From NCBI GenBank assembly GCA_023443285.1, contig JAEZVB010000002.1, positions 1 through 64,000 on the forward strand: a DNA stretch of 64,000 nucleotides. Direction: 5' to 3'. The notes beneath the pieces are model-generated. The model did not search any database and was not told the DNA's origin. It was given only the letters and a program-made list of their open reading frames with translations. This document shows, one piece after another, positions 9,523 through 17,394 of this stretch. A program made the translations under genes and the position numbers. This DNA comes from Bacillota bacterium (GTDB lineage: Bacteria; Bacillota; Negativicutes; Sporomusales; Sporomusaceae). The first letter of the stretch is position 1; each line of letters starts with the position of its first letter.

Positions 9523-9681
9523 TCATTTAATTAAGCGCTTAATAAGCGGCCCCGACATTCCCAGGAGCAAAACCAGTATCCCTATTGCAGATCCGGCACC
9601 ACTGCTTGAATGACCACTAAAATATAGTAGCGGAAAGGATATGAGGATAAATACCGGCAAGAATGCTACTATCTGTTGCAT
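9523..9681 (-). CDS. Small two-helix membrane protein
   Basis: The 52-residue product begins with MQQIVAFLPVFILISF and has two hydrophobic segments (about 4-20 and 30-46) separated by a Gly/Ser turn, ending in the basic tail KRLIK. The start at 9681 is supported by GGTGGTGAG, which also contains the stop codon of the upstream permease gene, so it is probably coupled to it. A longer frame into the permease gene lacks a ribosome site. I recognise no family. Its place between a transporter and PucG suggests an accessory to the LctP-type permease. Confidence 0.55.
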   Translation of the reverse strand: MQQIVAFLPVFILISFPLLYFSGHSSSGAGSAIGILVLLLGMSGPLIKRLIK

Positions 9682-9686
9682 TTTTC

Positions 9687-11279
9687 TCACCACCCAAATT
9701 GATATGAGACAAAAACTACTGCGCCAAATATTGCGCAAAGCAGTAATGCTCCCGCTAAGACCCTACTGATAACAACGCCTTCCTGTCCCAAAATCCCGGC
9801 AGTCGCTGTCCCTAGCAATATCTTGCTGGGCGCAATAATACTGCCAATAGCACCGCCGACCGTCTGCGCCGCTAATAATGGAACCTTATCGATCTGCAGC
9901 ATCAGAGCCACTTTTTGCTGGAAGCCGCCAAATAATATGTTAGAGGATAGATTACTGCTGGTCATAAAGGTACCTAACAGCCCGATAAACGGAGAGAGTA
10001 TCGGATAAATGCCGCCGGTTACAGCGGCGACGCCCTGAGCCAGCACCGTTGTCTGTCCTGTTTCATCCATAACCTTAGACATAGCAGTCAAACCAATTAC
10101 CGCAATGGCAGAAGGTATTGTCTTGGTAAGCGAGTTTTTCAGAATGCGCTCTATACCGCCTGCTTGTATATAGCCCCACCGCACATAACAGATATAACCG
10201 ACGATAGCGGCCAATAACAGAAATGCGCCGGAATGGGTAAGCGGTGCAAGCGGTGCGTAGGCTGAATAACTGTGGGTTTCAAAGCCTAGCGCTGTTATTT
10301 TACCCGCGAAGGCTAATGAGAGCTTCCATTGGCCGAGATAGTCCTTTATACTGCTATTTAATAACACAACAACAGCAATTACAATCAAAAAGACATACGG
10401 GATAAATGCCTGTTGAATATTCATTTTACTGTCGACTGCCGTATTATCTGCCTTTTCTTCGGCCGGGTCAAATAATTCCACCGGTTGGCGATAGTAATCC
10501 AGTCTGCCGATGGCAAAAATCACTCCCAGTGATAATGAAACAACAACGAAGTTGCATAACATGGGATTCAGTAAGGCCATCCCCATCTGTCCTGCCCCCT
10601 GCAATACTCCAAGCAGGATTACAGTAACTGCATTACGTCTAATACCGCGGGAACCGCCGGCCAAGCCGGCTATTAAGAGACCGGCAATGAGATTGACAAT
10701 ACCTAACATCGCGGTAGTCCAGAGAATGGCTCTGTTCATAGTCAGCGAATCCGTAATATCCACCTGACTAATTAATCCATCCCAGGCTAAGCCTAGCGTC
10801 CCGAAGGTATTACCCCAGGCCTGACCCAGCAAAGTAATGAGTACCGCTGTTAACGGCTTTACACCCATGCCAATTAACAGCGGTGCGCCTACAACTACCG
10901 GAACGCCAAAACCAGTAATTCCCTGGAGGAAGCCAACAAAAATCCAGCCAACAGCCAGAACTTGCAGGACTTTGTCTGGCGTAAAACGCTGCATACCCTC
11001 CCGAATTACGGCAAAGGCTCCGGATTCCCGCGAAACCTCATAGATAATGAGTGCGGGAAATACCACAAAAATGATAGATAGCGAATACCACATTCCCTTA
11101 GCTACAGCTAAGGCAATCATATCTGTCCCGCCACCAAAAACGAAGTAGGCGATGAGTATGGAGAATAACAGTCCGGCTGATGCCGCCTCATCGCCACCCC
11201 ATTTACAGCGAAGCAATAGCACTAGTAACACAAGTATCGGCACCAGGGTAGCAAACCACTGTCCTATATTTATCGACAT
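9687..11279 (-). CDS. L-lactate permease (LctP) family transporter
   Basis: The 530-residue integral membrane protein has about 12-14 hydrophobic segments and LctP-family signatures: WYSLSIIFVVFPALIIYE, GFLQGITGFGVPVVVGAPLL, GQAWGNTFGTLG, FMTSSNLSSNILFGGFQ and GGAIGSIIAPSKILLGTAT. The family moves lactate, glycolate and related short 2-hydroxy acids with protons. Start ATG at 11279 follows GGAGGGAGCACA. Inside an allantoin cluster its cargo may be a small acid of the pathway such as glyoxylate, glycolate or oxamate; that is inference. The following small membrane gene begins within its last bases. Confidence 0.82.
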   Translation of the reverse strand: MSINIGQWFATLVPILVLLVLLLRCKWGGDEAASAGLLFSILIAYFVFGGGTDMIALAVAKGMWYSLSIIFVVFPALIIYEVSRESGAFAVIREGMQRFTPDKVLQVLAVGWIFVGFLQGITGFGVPVVVGAPLLIGMGVKPLTAVLITLLGQAWGNTFGTLGLAWDGLISQVDITDSLTMNRAILWTTAMLGIVNLIAGLLIAGLAGGSRGIRRNAVTVILLGVLQGAGQMGMALLNPMLCNFVVVSLSLGVIFAIGRLDYYRQPVELFDPAEEKADNTAVDSKMNIQQAFIPYVFLIVIAVVVLLNSSIKDYLGQWKLSLAFAGKITALGFETHSYSAYAPLAPLTHSGAFLLLAAIVGYICYVRWGYIQAGGIERILKNSLTKTIPSAIAVIGLTAMSKVMDETGQTTVLAQGVAAVTGGIYPILSPFIGLLGTFMTSSNLSSNILFGGFQQKVALMLQIDKVPLLAAQTVGGAIGSIIAPSKILLGTATAGILGQEGVVISRVLAGALLLCAIFGAVVFVSYQFGW

Positions 11280-11336
11280 TGTGCTCCCTCCTAATCTTTT
11301 TAATGTTTAATCAGTGTTACCAATGCGAAAGTAGTA

Positions 11337-12770
11337 TTATTGATTAGCTTGTTTCACTAAGTCTACTTTCTTTTCCTCAAATATTGTACCTTTTTTGAAA
11401 GCAGAATCCTGATTCGTATACTTCATTAGAAGATAGTAGCAAATACCTGCTACCACAAAACCGATAATCCAGGCCAGCTCAACTTTCATAAAAGCGGCAC
11501 CGGCACCGATTAACATAGCAATAATCGCGCAAGGATTATAGCCCGCAAAGGGACCGTCTTCCTTGTATAAATCGGCGATATTTACTTTTTGTTCTCTTAA
11601 CACATAAAAATCAAGCAACAAAATTGAAACAATCGGTCCTAAGAAGGCAGAGTAAATCAGGATGAATAGTCCAAGTCCCTCTGCCGAGGAATCTTGCACA
11701 AGTACCCAAGGACATGCACCTAAAGCAAGTAAGCCTGATATAGTAACAGCTGGCTTATATTTCAATTTTGTAATTAAAGTAATTACATAGGTTGGAGGAA
11801 TAATATTCGCAACCATATTTACAGCAACAGCACCCATAACAATAAACGCCGATACAAATAAGGTAATATAGTCATTATTAACGACTATCGCAAACGCCTT
11901 TACCGGATTCGATATACCAGTTGTTGAAGCAAGCATTGCCCCGATACACAGTACCGATCCATAAGCTAATACTATGGGGAAAAAGTATAACAGTCCGCGT
12001 TTTGCGTTACTAATTCCGGTTTTTAATTCTCTTGAATAGTCTGCTGCACTTAAAAAGATTGCTGCATAGTTACCCATAAACATCATGATGAAGGCAAAGA
12101 ACGGTAGACCCCAGGTACCTTTAGCATGTACCCATTTTTCAGCAATAACTGCACTGTGGGAGTTAAGGAGAATGATAAACACATAAAGCAGAGCCAACAT
12201 TATAACCGTAGATATGACCGATTCGACCCATTTGATGGCATGAAAACCATAGAGAGAAAGTATTATCTGTACTACCTGAAGCACTATGAAGCAAGCAAAA
12301 ATGTTATCAAAGCTACCACCTGTAACAATTTTGGCAATTTCATTTAATGCCGTACCACCAATCCAGCTTTGGAAACCGTACCAGATAATAGCCGGAATCC
12401 CGCGCAACAAGGAAGAAATAACAGATCCTTTTATCCCAAAAGACATCCTAAGTTGAACAACATAGGGAACCCCTGTTCGATAGCCAAGCCTATCATTTAA
12501 TGTAAAGACGGCTGAAATGATACCAATGGCAATAATGGCTGCAACGAAGGTCTGAAAGATGTTAAGGGTGGCAACACCGGCGACAACTAAGCTTGCTCCC
12601 AATGTCATATTACCTAAATTAACACCATCACCCAACCACATAAACATGTAATCAATTGGACCTACTGTCCTGGCTGAAGCTGATTTGGGGATAAGGGATT
12701 CATCCACTCCTGTTCCGTGTTGAAACTCCGCGGTTATAGTATTGCTATCTTCTACCATTTTTAAATTCAC
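11337..12770 (-). CDS. NCS1 family purine/cytosine/allantoin permease
   Basis: The protein of about 477 residues has 12 hydrophobic segments and NCS1 features: a cytoplasmic N-terminus leading into WLGDGVNLGNMTLGASLV, RTGVPYVVQLRMSFGIKGS, IIWYGFQSWIGG, and MGNYAAIFLSAADYSREL. NCS1 carriers take up cytosine, hydantoins, uracil or allantoin with protons or sodium. In this operon allantoin or a related ureide is the likely cargo. The start is uncertain: a GTG at 12770 has GAGG six bases upstream, while an ATG at 12758 has no well-spaced site; a further TTG upstream is poor. It lies 41 bases after the allantoinase stop. Confidence 0.83.
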   Translation of the reverse strand: MNLKMVEDSNTITAEFQHGTGVDESLIPKSASARTVGPIDYMFMWLGDGVNLGNMTLGASLVVAGVATLNIFQTFVAAIIAIGIISAVFTLNDRLGYRTGVPYVVQLRMSFGIKGSVISSLLRGIPAIIWYGFQSWIGGTALNEIAKIVTGGSFDNIFACFIVLQVVQIILSLYGFHAIKWVESVISTVIMLALLYVFIILLNSHSAVIAEKWVHAKGTWGLPFFAFIMMFMGNYAAIFLSAADYSRELKTGISNAKRGLLYFFPIVLAYGSVLCIGAMLASTTGISNPVKAFAIVVNNDYITLFVSAFIVMGAVAVNMVANIIPPTYVITLITKLKYKPAVTISGLLALGACPWVLVQDSSAEGLGLFILIYSAFLGPIVSILLLDFYVLREQKVNIADLYKEDGPFAGYNPCAIIAMLIGAGAAFMKVELAWIIGFVVAGICYYLLMKYTNQDSAFKKGTIFEEKKVDLVKQANQ

Positions 12771-12811
12771 ACCTTCCCTCTTATTTTTCGGCACTATGGG
12801 GAACAATCGTT

Positions 12812-14164
12812 TTAGATAGTAGGTCTCAAATGTTTGCCAATAGGTTTGGAAATAATCTTGCCATCCTTGAATATGGTTGTACCTCTGAGAATTGTCTGAG
12901 TTACCTTGCCACGGAAAGAGTCACCTACATACGGGCTAACCTTGTGCAGATAGAATAAATTCTCAGCTTCTAAGGTAAAGGTTTGATCCAAGTCTACCAG
13001 AGCAAAGTCGGCATCATAGCCTACCGCAATTTTACCTTTGCCTTGAATCTTGAATATTTCGTTTACATTTTGCGCAGTCAACCTAGCAATATCAACAAGT
13101 GGAACTTTGCGGTCATGACAGGCATGTGTCAACATACCTGACAACGTCGTTTGGCAGGCCGATATTCCGCCCCAAACCTTTAAAAATTCTCCATTCTTTA
13201 GCTTAGGATCGCAGGGCGAATGGTCAGAAGATACAAAAGCAATTTCGCCGTTCAGTAATTTGGCCCACATTTTGGTTTGATTATTCGCATCACGAATCGG
13301 CGGCGAGCATTTAGCTACCGTTCCCAGCCGTTCCACATCATCATCGGTAAGAATTAAATAATGACCAATTGTTTCGCAGCAAACATCAACCCCTCTGCTT
13401 CTGGCCTCACTAACTAGTTCCACTGCTTTGGCCGTGCTGATGTGAGCAATAATTAATTTACAGCCAGTCTCCTCTGCGAAAGCTATCATGCGGGAAACAT
13501 TTTCGATTTCAGTAATTGGCGGCCGCGCTGCAAAATAATCCCGAACGGTTGTCTTGTTGCTAGCTAAAGCCAGTGATGTTAGATCTCGTGTGATTTCTGC
13601 ATTTTCACAATGAACCATCAGCGGCAATCCTAACTTGGCTAACTTTTCCATACCCACAAGTGCTGTGTAGTCATCTGCTCTCTCAAATTCATCAATGCCG
13701 CTGAAGCAGGAAAAGGCTTTAAACCCGATTACACCGCACTCAGCCAATTCTTCCAGTTTGTCAAGGTTTTTCGGGGTAAATCCGCCCCAAAAAGCATAAT
13801 CAACCAACGAATCCTTTTGCGCTACCGCCAGTTTAGCCTTAAAGTTTTTGGCATCCAGTGTACAAGGGCTGCAATTAAGCGGCATATCAAAGTAAGCCAC
13901 ACCGCCCCCGGCTGCCAAAGCAGAGCTGCCGGTTGTGATCGTTTCCCATTCTGTTCGGCCTGGATCATTAAAATGCACGTGACCGTCTGTCACCCCGGGA
14001 AATACATGTTTGCCTGCCGCATCAATTGTTTCTGTTGCCTCGCCGGTTATTTCAGGGGCAATCTCCACAATTTTTTCATTACAAATAGCGACATCTGCCT
14101 GCTTTACGCCATCAGGACAAACCAGCATTCCATTGCGTATAATTACGTCATAGCGCTTACTCAA
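12812..14164 (-). CDS. allB: Allantoinase
   Basis: The 450-residue amidohydrolase has the cyclic-amidase metal set: GHVHFNDPG, the lysine expected to be carbamylated in GVIGFKAFSC, MVHCENAE, IIAHISTAKA and SSDHSPCDP. Length and motifs match AllB, which opens the hydantoin ring of allantoin to allantoate. It starts with TTG at 14164 behind GGAGGG. It lies 18 bases after a paralogue with the same metal ligands; which of the two is the main allantoinase cannot be read from the sequence, though this one is the closer fit to AllB as I remember it (PPITEIENVSRMI, CCETIGHYL). Confidence 0.85.
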   Translation of the reverse strand: MSKRYDVIIRNGMLVCPDGVKQADVAICNEKIVEIAPEITGEATETIDAAGKHVFPGVTDGHVHFNDPGRTEWETITTGSSALAAGGGVAYFDMPLNCSPCTLDAKNFKAKLAVAQKDSLVDYAFWGGFTPKNLDKLEELAECGVIGFKAFSCFSGIDEFERADDYTALVGMEKLAKLGLPLMVHCENAEITRDLTSLALASNKTTVRDYFAARPPITEIENVSRMIAFAEETGCKLIIAHISTAKAVELVSEARSRGVDVCCETIGHYLILTDDDVERLGTVAKCSPPIRDANNQTKMWAKLLNGEIAFVSSDHSPCDPKLKNGEFLKVWGGISACQTTLSGMLTHACHDRKVPLVDIARLTAQNVNEIFKIQGKGKIAVGYDADFALVDLDQTFTLEAENLFYLHKVSPYVGDSFRGKVTQTILRGTTIFKDGKIISKPIGKHLRPTI

Positions 14165-14182
14165 GGTAATTTCCCTCCTTAT

Positions 14183-15541
14183 TTATTTTGTTTTTCCTAC
14201 AAACGCACCAAAGCCTTTCTGTCCGACCAGCTTACCGTTTTCGGCTACAACCTGTCCTCTGACTAGTGTACAAACAGGTAAGCCAACACCTTTTAAACCA
14301 ACAAAGGCAGAAATTTTATTAACATAATGCAAAGATTCCGGAGTAATTTCCCATTCTTTTTTCGGATCAAGAATAACCAGATCGGCGTCAAACCCTACTT
14401 CAATTGCGCCTTTTTTGCCATATATCCCAAATGCTTTTGCCGGCCCTTCGCTCATTGCTCTTGCCAGGATTGTCGGACAATAGCCTCTCTTTTTGACACC
14501 TTCGCTGAAAACTACCTGCATGGTATTTTGGATACCGCTGATGCCGCCCCAGGCACCAAAAATGCCGTGGGTTGCTTCGCTTTTTTCACTTAGTTCACAA
14601 GGTGAGTGGTCTGAGCCAATGCAGCTTAATGTTCCGTTGTTTACATACTCCCACATCTCTTCGACAGCCTCCGCTTCTCTCAGTGGAGGTGCACATTTGA
14701 ATAAACTGCCGTTCTTAACTACATCCTGATCGGTAAATGCGAGGTAATGTCCACAGGTTTCACCGGTAACATCCACACCGTCAAGCTGGGCATCCCGGAT
14801 TATCTTCGCCACACGAGGATGGCTGACATGACAGATATGAACTTTGGCATCAAGTTCCCGGGCAAGTTCGATAATGTTCTGAGTTGCAACAAGCTCGGCA
14901 ATTACCGGTCGGGAATCGAGGAAATCCTGCCAATTATTTTTTTCCTTACGCTTGGCTCTGGCCTCTTCCCATTTGATTATGGAGTAATCTTCACAGTGAA
15001 AACCAGCACGAGCCCCCACACTTTTCAGAATTTCTATAGCTTCTTTGGCTTGTCCAATAGTAAGAGACACATAATCGGGAGAAACAGGACCGATAAATGA
15101 CTTAAAGGCAACGCAGCCTTTTTCATCGAGTTCCTTGAGACTACCTAAATTGTAATCAACAAGTCCTCCCCAGAAGCAGTAGTCCACATAAGCATTAGGA
15201 GCAACATGCGTAAGCTTCTTTTCAAAGATTTTGCCGTCAGTCAACGCAGGTTCATTCTGCAGGGGCATATCAACAATTGTGGTAAAACCCCCAACTCCAG
15301 CCGCAGCCGTACCATGAGCATAATCTTCGCGCCAGTTGTAGCCAGGATCGTTAAGATGGGCGTGGCTGTCAATTGCACCTGGGAAAACATAGTTGCCTTC
15401 AGCATCAATAACTTTTTCGGCCTCCACACTAACGCCCGGCTCAACGATTGCTGCAATCTTGCCTTCATTAATACAAATACTTGCCTCAAAAACTCTGTCT
15501 GAGGTTACAACCTTGCCGTTTTTAATAACCAGACTAAACAC
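14183..15541 (-). CDS. Allantoinase-family cyclic amidohydrolase (AllB paralogue)
   Basis: The 452-residue protein carries intact metal-site motifs: DSHAHLNDPG, lysine in CVAFKSFIGP, GFHCEDYS, HICHVSHPRVA and IGSDHSPCE. It is clearly related to the downstream AllB but diverged (SRPVIAELVATQNII against the other copy's ARPPITEIENVSRMI), so the duplication is not recent. The GTG start at 15541 follows GGGGAGGT. It lies 20 bases after allC in the same minus-strand operon. It could be a second allantoinase with another affinity or stereo-preference, or hydrolyse a related hydantoin or dihydropyrimidine. Confidence 0.8.
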   Translation of the reverse strand: MFSLVIKNGKVVTSDRVFEASICINEGKIAAIVEPGVSVEAEKVIDAEGNYVFPGAIDSHAHLNDPGYNWREDYAHGTAAAGVGGFTTIVDMPLQNEPALTDGKIFEKKLTHVAPNAYVDYCFWGGLVDYNLGSLKELDEKGCVAFKSFIGPVSPDYVSLTIGQAKEAIEILKSVGARAGFHCEDYSIIKWEEARAKRKEKNNWQDFLDSRPVIAELVATQNIIELARELDAKVHICHVSHPRVAKIIRDAQLDGVDVTGETCGHYLAFTDQDVVKNGSLFKCAPPLREAEAVEEMWEYVNNGTLSCIGSDHSPCELSEKSEATHGIFGAWGGISGIQNTMQVVFSEGVKKRGYCPTILARAMSEGPAKAFGIYGKKGAIEVGFDADLVILDPKKEWEITPESLHYVNKISAFVGLKGVGLPVCTLVRGQVVAENGKLVGQKGFGAFVGKTK

Positions 15542-15561
15542 CGAAAGACCTCCCCTTACTA

Positions 15562-16797
15562 TTATTTATAAGCCAATTCATACAGCGCTCCCACGAGTGC
15601 TTTTACTCCCTCTCCCAAGTCGTGGGGATCGGTGTATTCTAGTGGCGAATGACTAAGTCCTTTATGACTTGGCACAAACAACATGGCAGTCGGTATTCTC
15701 GGCGCCATAACCTGGGAATCATGTCCCGCGCCGCTATGCATCATTCTATAACTCAATCCATTTTTTTCGCATTGCCTTTTTAGCACATCTACAACGCCTG
15801 TATCCATAGGAACCGGGTCAGCATTCATCCACATATCAATTTCAATCCCAACCCCGGCATTTGTTGCGATTTCCCGCATTTTGGCAGTCACTTCATCGCT
15901 AAAGTTAACTAATACATCTTTATGGGTGTGACGGATATCAAGTGTAAATAATACCTTGCCAGGAACAACGTTTACTATATTAGGCGTGGTTTCCAATTTG
16001 CCAACAGTAGCCACCAGAGGATCACCATAGTGTTCCGCCAAATCCATAATAGTGCAGATAATGCGGCTAGCTGCTTTGAGTGCGTCTTTGCGATAACCCA
16101 TTGGAGTTGTACCGGCATGGTTGGCTTCACCGGTAAGCTCGATGGTAAAACGACGTTGGCCGACAATATGCTGTACAACCCCAACCGATTTTTTCTCAGC
16201 CTCCAACACGCCACCTTGCTCAACATGAACTTCCAAAAAGGCTTTTATATCGTTTCGAACCCTACTTCCCTCTGGACGGAAGCAAAAGCCGGCTTTACGC
16301 ATAGCCTCAGCGAAGGGTATCCCGTCAAAATCAACCATTTTTTCTACATCTTCCTGTTTGGCAATACCTAGAATGTTCTTTACACCCCAGTAAACATACG
16401 GAAATCGGCTTCCTTCTTCCTCGGCCATCGAGACCACTTCAATGTTACGCAACGGTTGTCCATACTCTTTTTTCAGAAATTCCAGGGCGATAATCCCCGC
16501 AATTATTCCAAATTGACCATCGTATAAACCACCGTTTTTTACTGTATCTACATGTGAACCAGTTAGAATTGTCTCATCTTTATATGTTGATCCTTCTAAC
16601 CGTCCAAACAAATTTCCGACGTCATCATATTGAACAAGCAAACCTGCTTGCTGCATATATTTCTCTAAGGCCTTTTGCGCTTCCACCCACTCTGGTTTAT
16701 AAAGAAAACGCGAGACTCCACCGCTTGGGTCTTTACCATATTGGCCTAACCATTTCAAGAGTTTCTCGGTTTCCTGCCCAAAGTCAAACGTACTCAT
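15562..16797 (-). CDS. allC: Allantoate amidohydrolase (AllC-type, M20 family)
   Basis: The 411-residue M20-type metalloamidase has the expected ligand motifs in order: GSHVDTVKNGGLYDGQFG (about 81-98), AEEEGSRFPYVYWG (about 125-138), EVHVEQGGVLE (about 190), the dimer-domain motif GEANHAGTTPMGYRKDA, and HSGAGHDSQVMA followed by LSHSPLEYT. AllC releases ammonia and CO2 from allantoate to give (S)-ureidoglycine. The family also holds N-carbamoyl-amino-acid hydrolases, but the allantoinase neighbours favour AllC. The start ATG at 16797 follows GGAGGG. It is the first gene of the minus-strand operon, with a 597-base upstream region. Confidence 0.86.
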   Translation of the reverse strand: MSTFDFGQETEKLLKWLGQYGKDPSGGVSRFLYKPEWVEAQKALEKYMQQAGLLVQYDDVGNLFGRLEGSTYKDETILTGSHVDTVKNGGLYDGQFGIIAGIIALEFLKKEYGQPLRNIEVVSMAEEEGSRFPYVYWGVKNILGIAKQEDVEKMVDFDGIPFAEAMRKAGFCFRPEGSRVRNDIKAFLEVHVEQGGVLEAEKKSVGVVQHIVGQRRFTIELTGEANHAGTTPMGYRKDALKAASRIICTIMDLAEHYGDPLVATVGKLETTPNIVNVVPGKVLFTLDIRHTHKDVLVNFSDEVTAKMREIATNAGVGIEIDMWMNADPVPMDTGVVDVLKRQCEKNGLSYRMMHSGAGHDSQVMAPRIPTAMLFVPSHKGLSHSPLEYTDPHDLGEGVKALVGALYELAYK

Positions 16798-17394
16798 AGC
16801 TTCCCTCCGTCATAACTGTGAATTGCGAACTAACTCTATACCTACACCCTATCTTATTGCGGCAAAAAGTATAAATACCCGCCCCCTTTAGCTGCAACTT
16901 TGTGTTTTGTATATTAAGATAACTCCGTTACCTTGTTCATTTACGTTAATTGTACTGAATTTTTTCACTTTTCGACCAGTGCACAACTTTTAATTAAGCA
17001 TGCAGCAACTGTGCATATTGCATATACTTTTAGTTAACATTATTCCTTCATGTTTTCGTCTTATAATTTTTTGTTACACTTATTTGCTCAGCAAATGTTA
17101 CAGTATCGATTTGGGGAGTAGGATACAGTTATAAATCAATATATTTCTATGTATAATCTTCTACATGTTTAGCGTAAATCTTTTGGCGGTCGAGGGTAAA
17201 AATGTCATGTATTTTTATCCATTTCATGCAAAATTCCTACGATTTAATCGACTACTATTAGAATTTTACCCTAAAAAATTTAGGGATTTGTTACTACTCT
17301 ACAATATTTCATTAAAAACAAGTTGGTTTCCACCTAGCAAGTACGGTATGATGATACTATGTAAGCTAATTTGCTTTAAGGAGGCACGTAATCT
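16798..17394. other. AT-rich intergenic region between allC and phoR
   Basis: This divergent 597-base gap must contain the promoters of the allantoin operon and phoR. It holds a 7-bp inverted repeat (CCCTAAA at 17269-17275 with TTTAGGG at 17279-17285) and an isolated TTAACA at 17034 that lacks the spacing of a PhoP box. I find no gene in it; a 91-codon frame at 17165 runs out of frame into phoR and has no ribosome site. Confidence 0.6.
17323..17352 (+). promoter_or_regulatory. Putative sigma-A promoter of phoR
   Basis: TTGGTT (17323-17328), an 18-base spacer and TATGAT (17347-17352) lie 42 bases before the phoR start. The -35 match is only 4 of 6. Confidence 0.35.

Noticed and set aside
16903..17060. 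Possible PhoP box or sigma-54 site near allC/phoR
   Set aside because: Only one TTAACA (17034) with no partner at 11-bp spacing, and no GG/GC pair with -24/-12 spacing.
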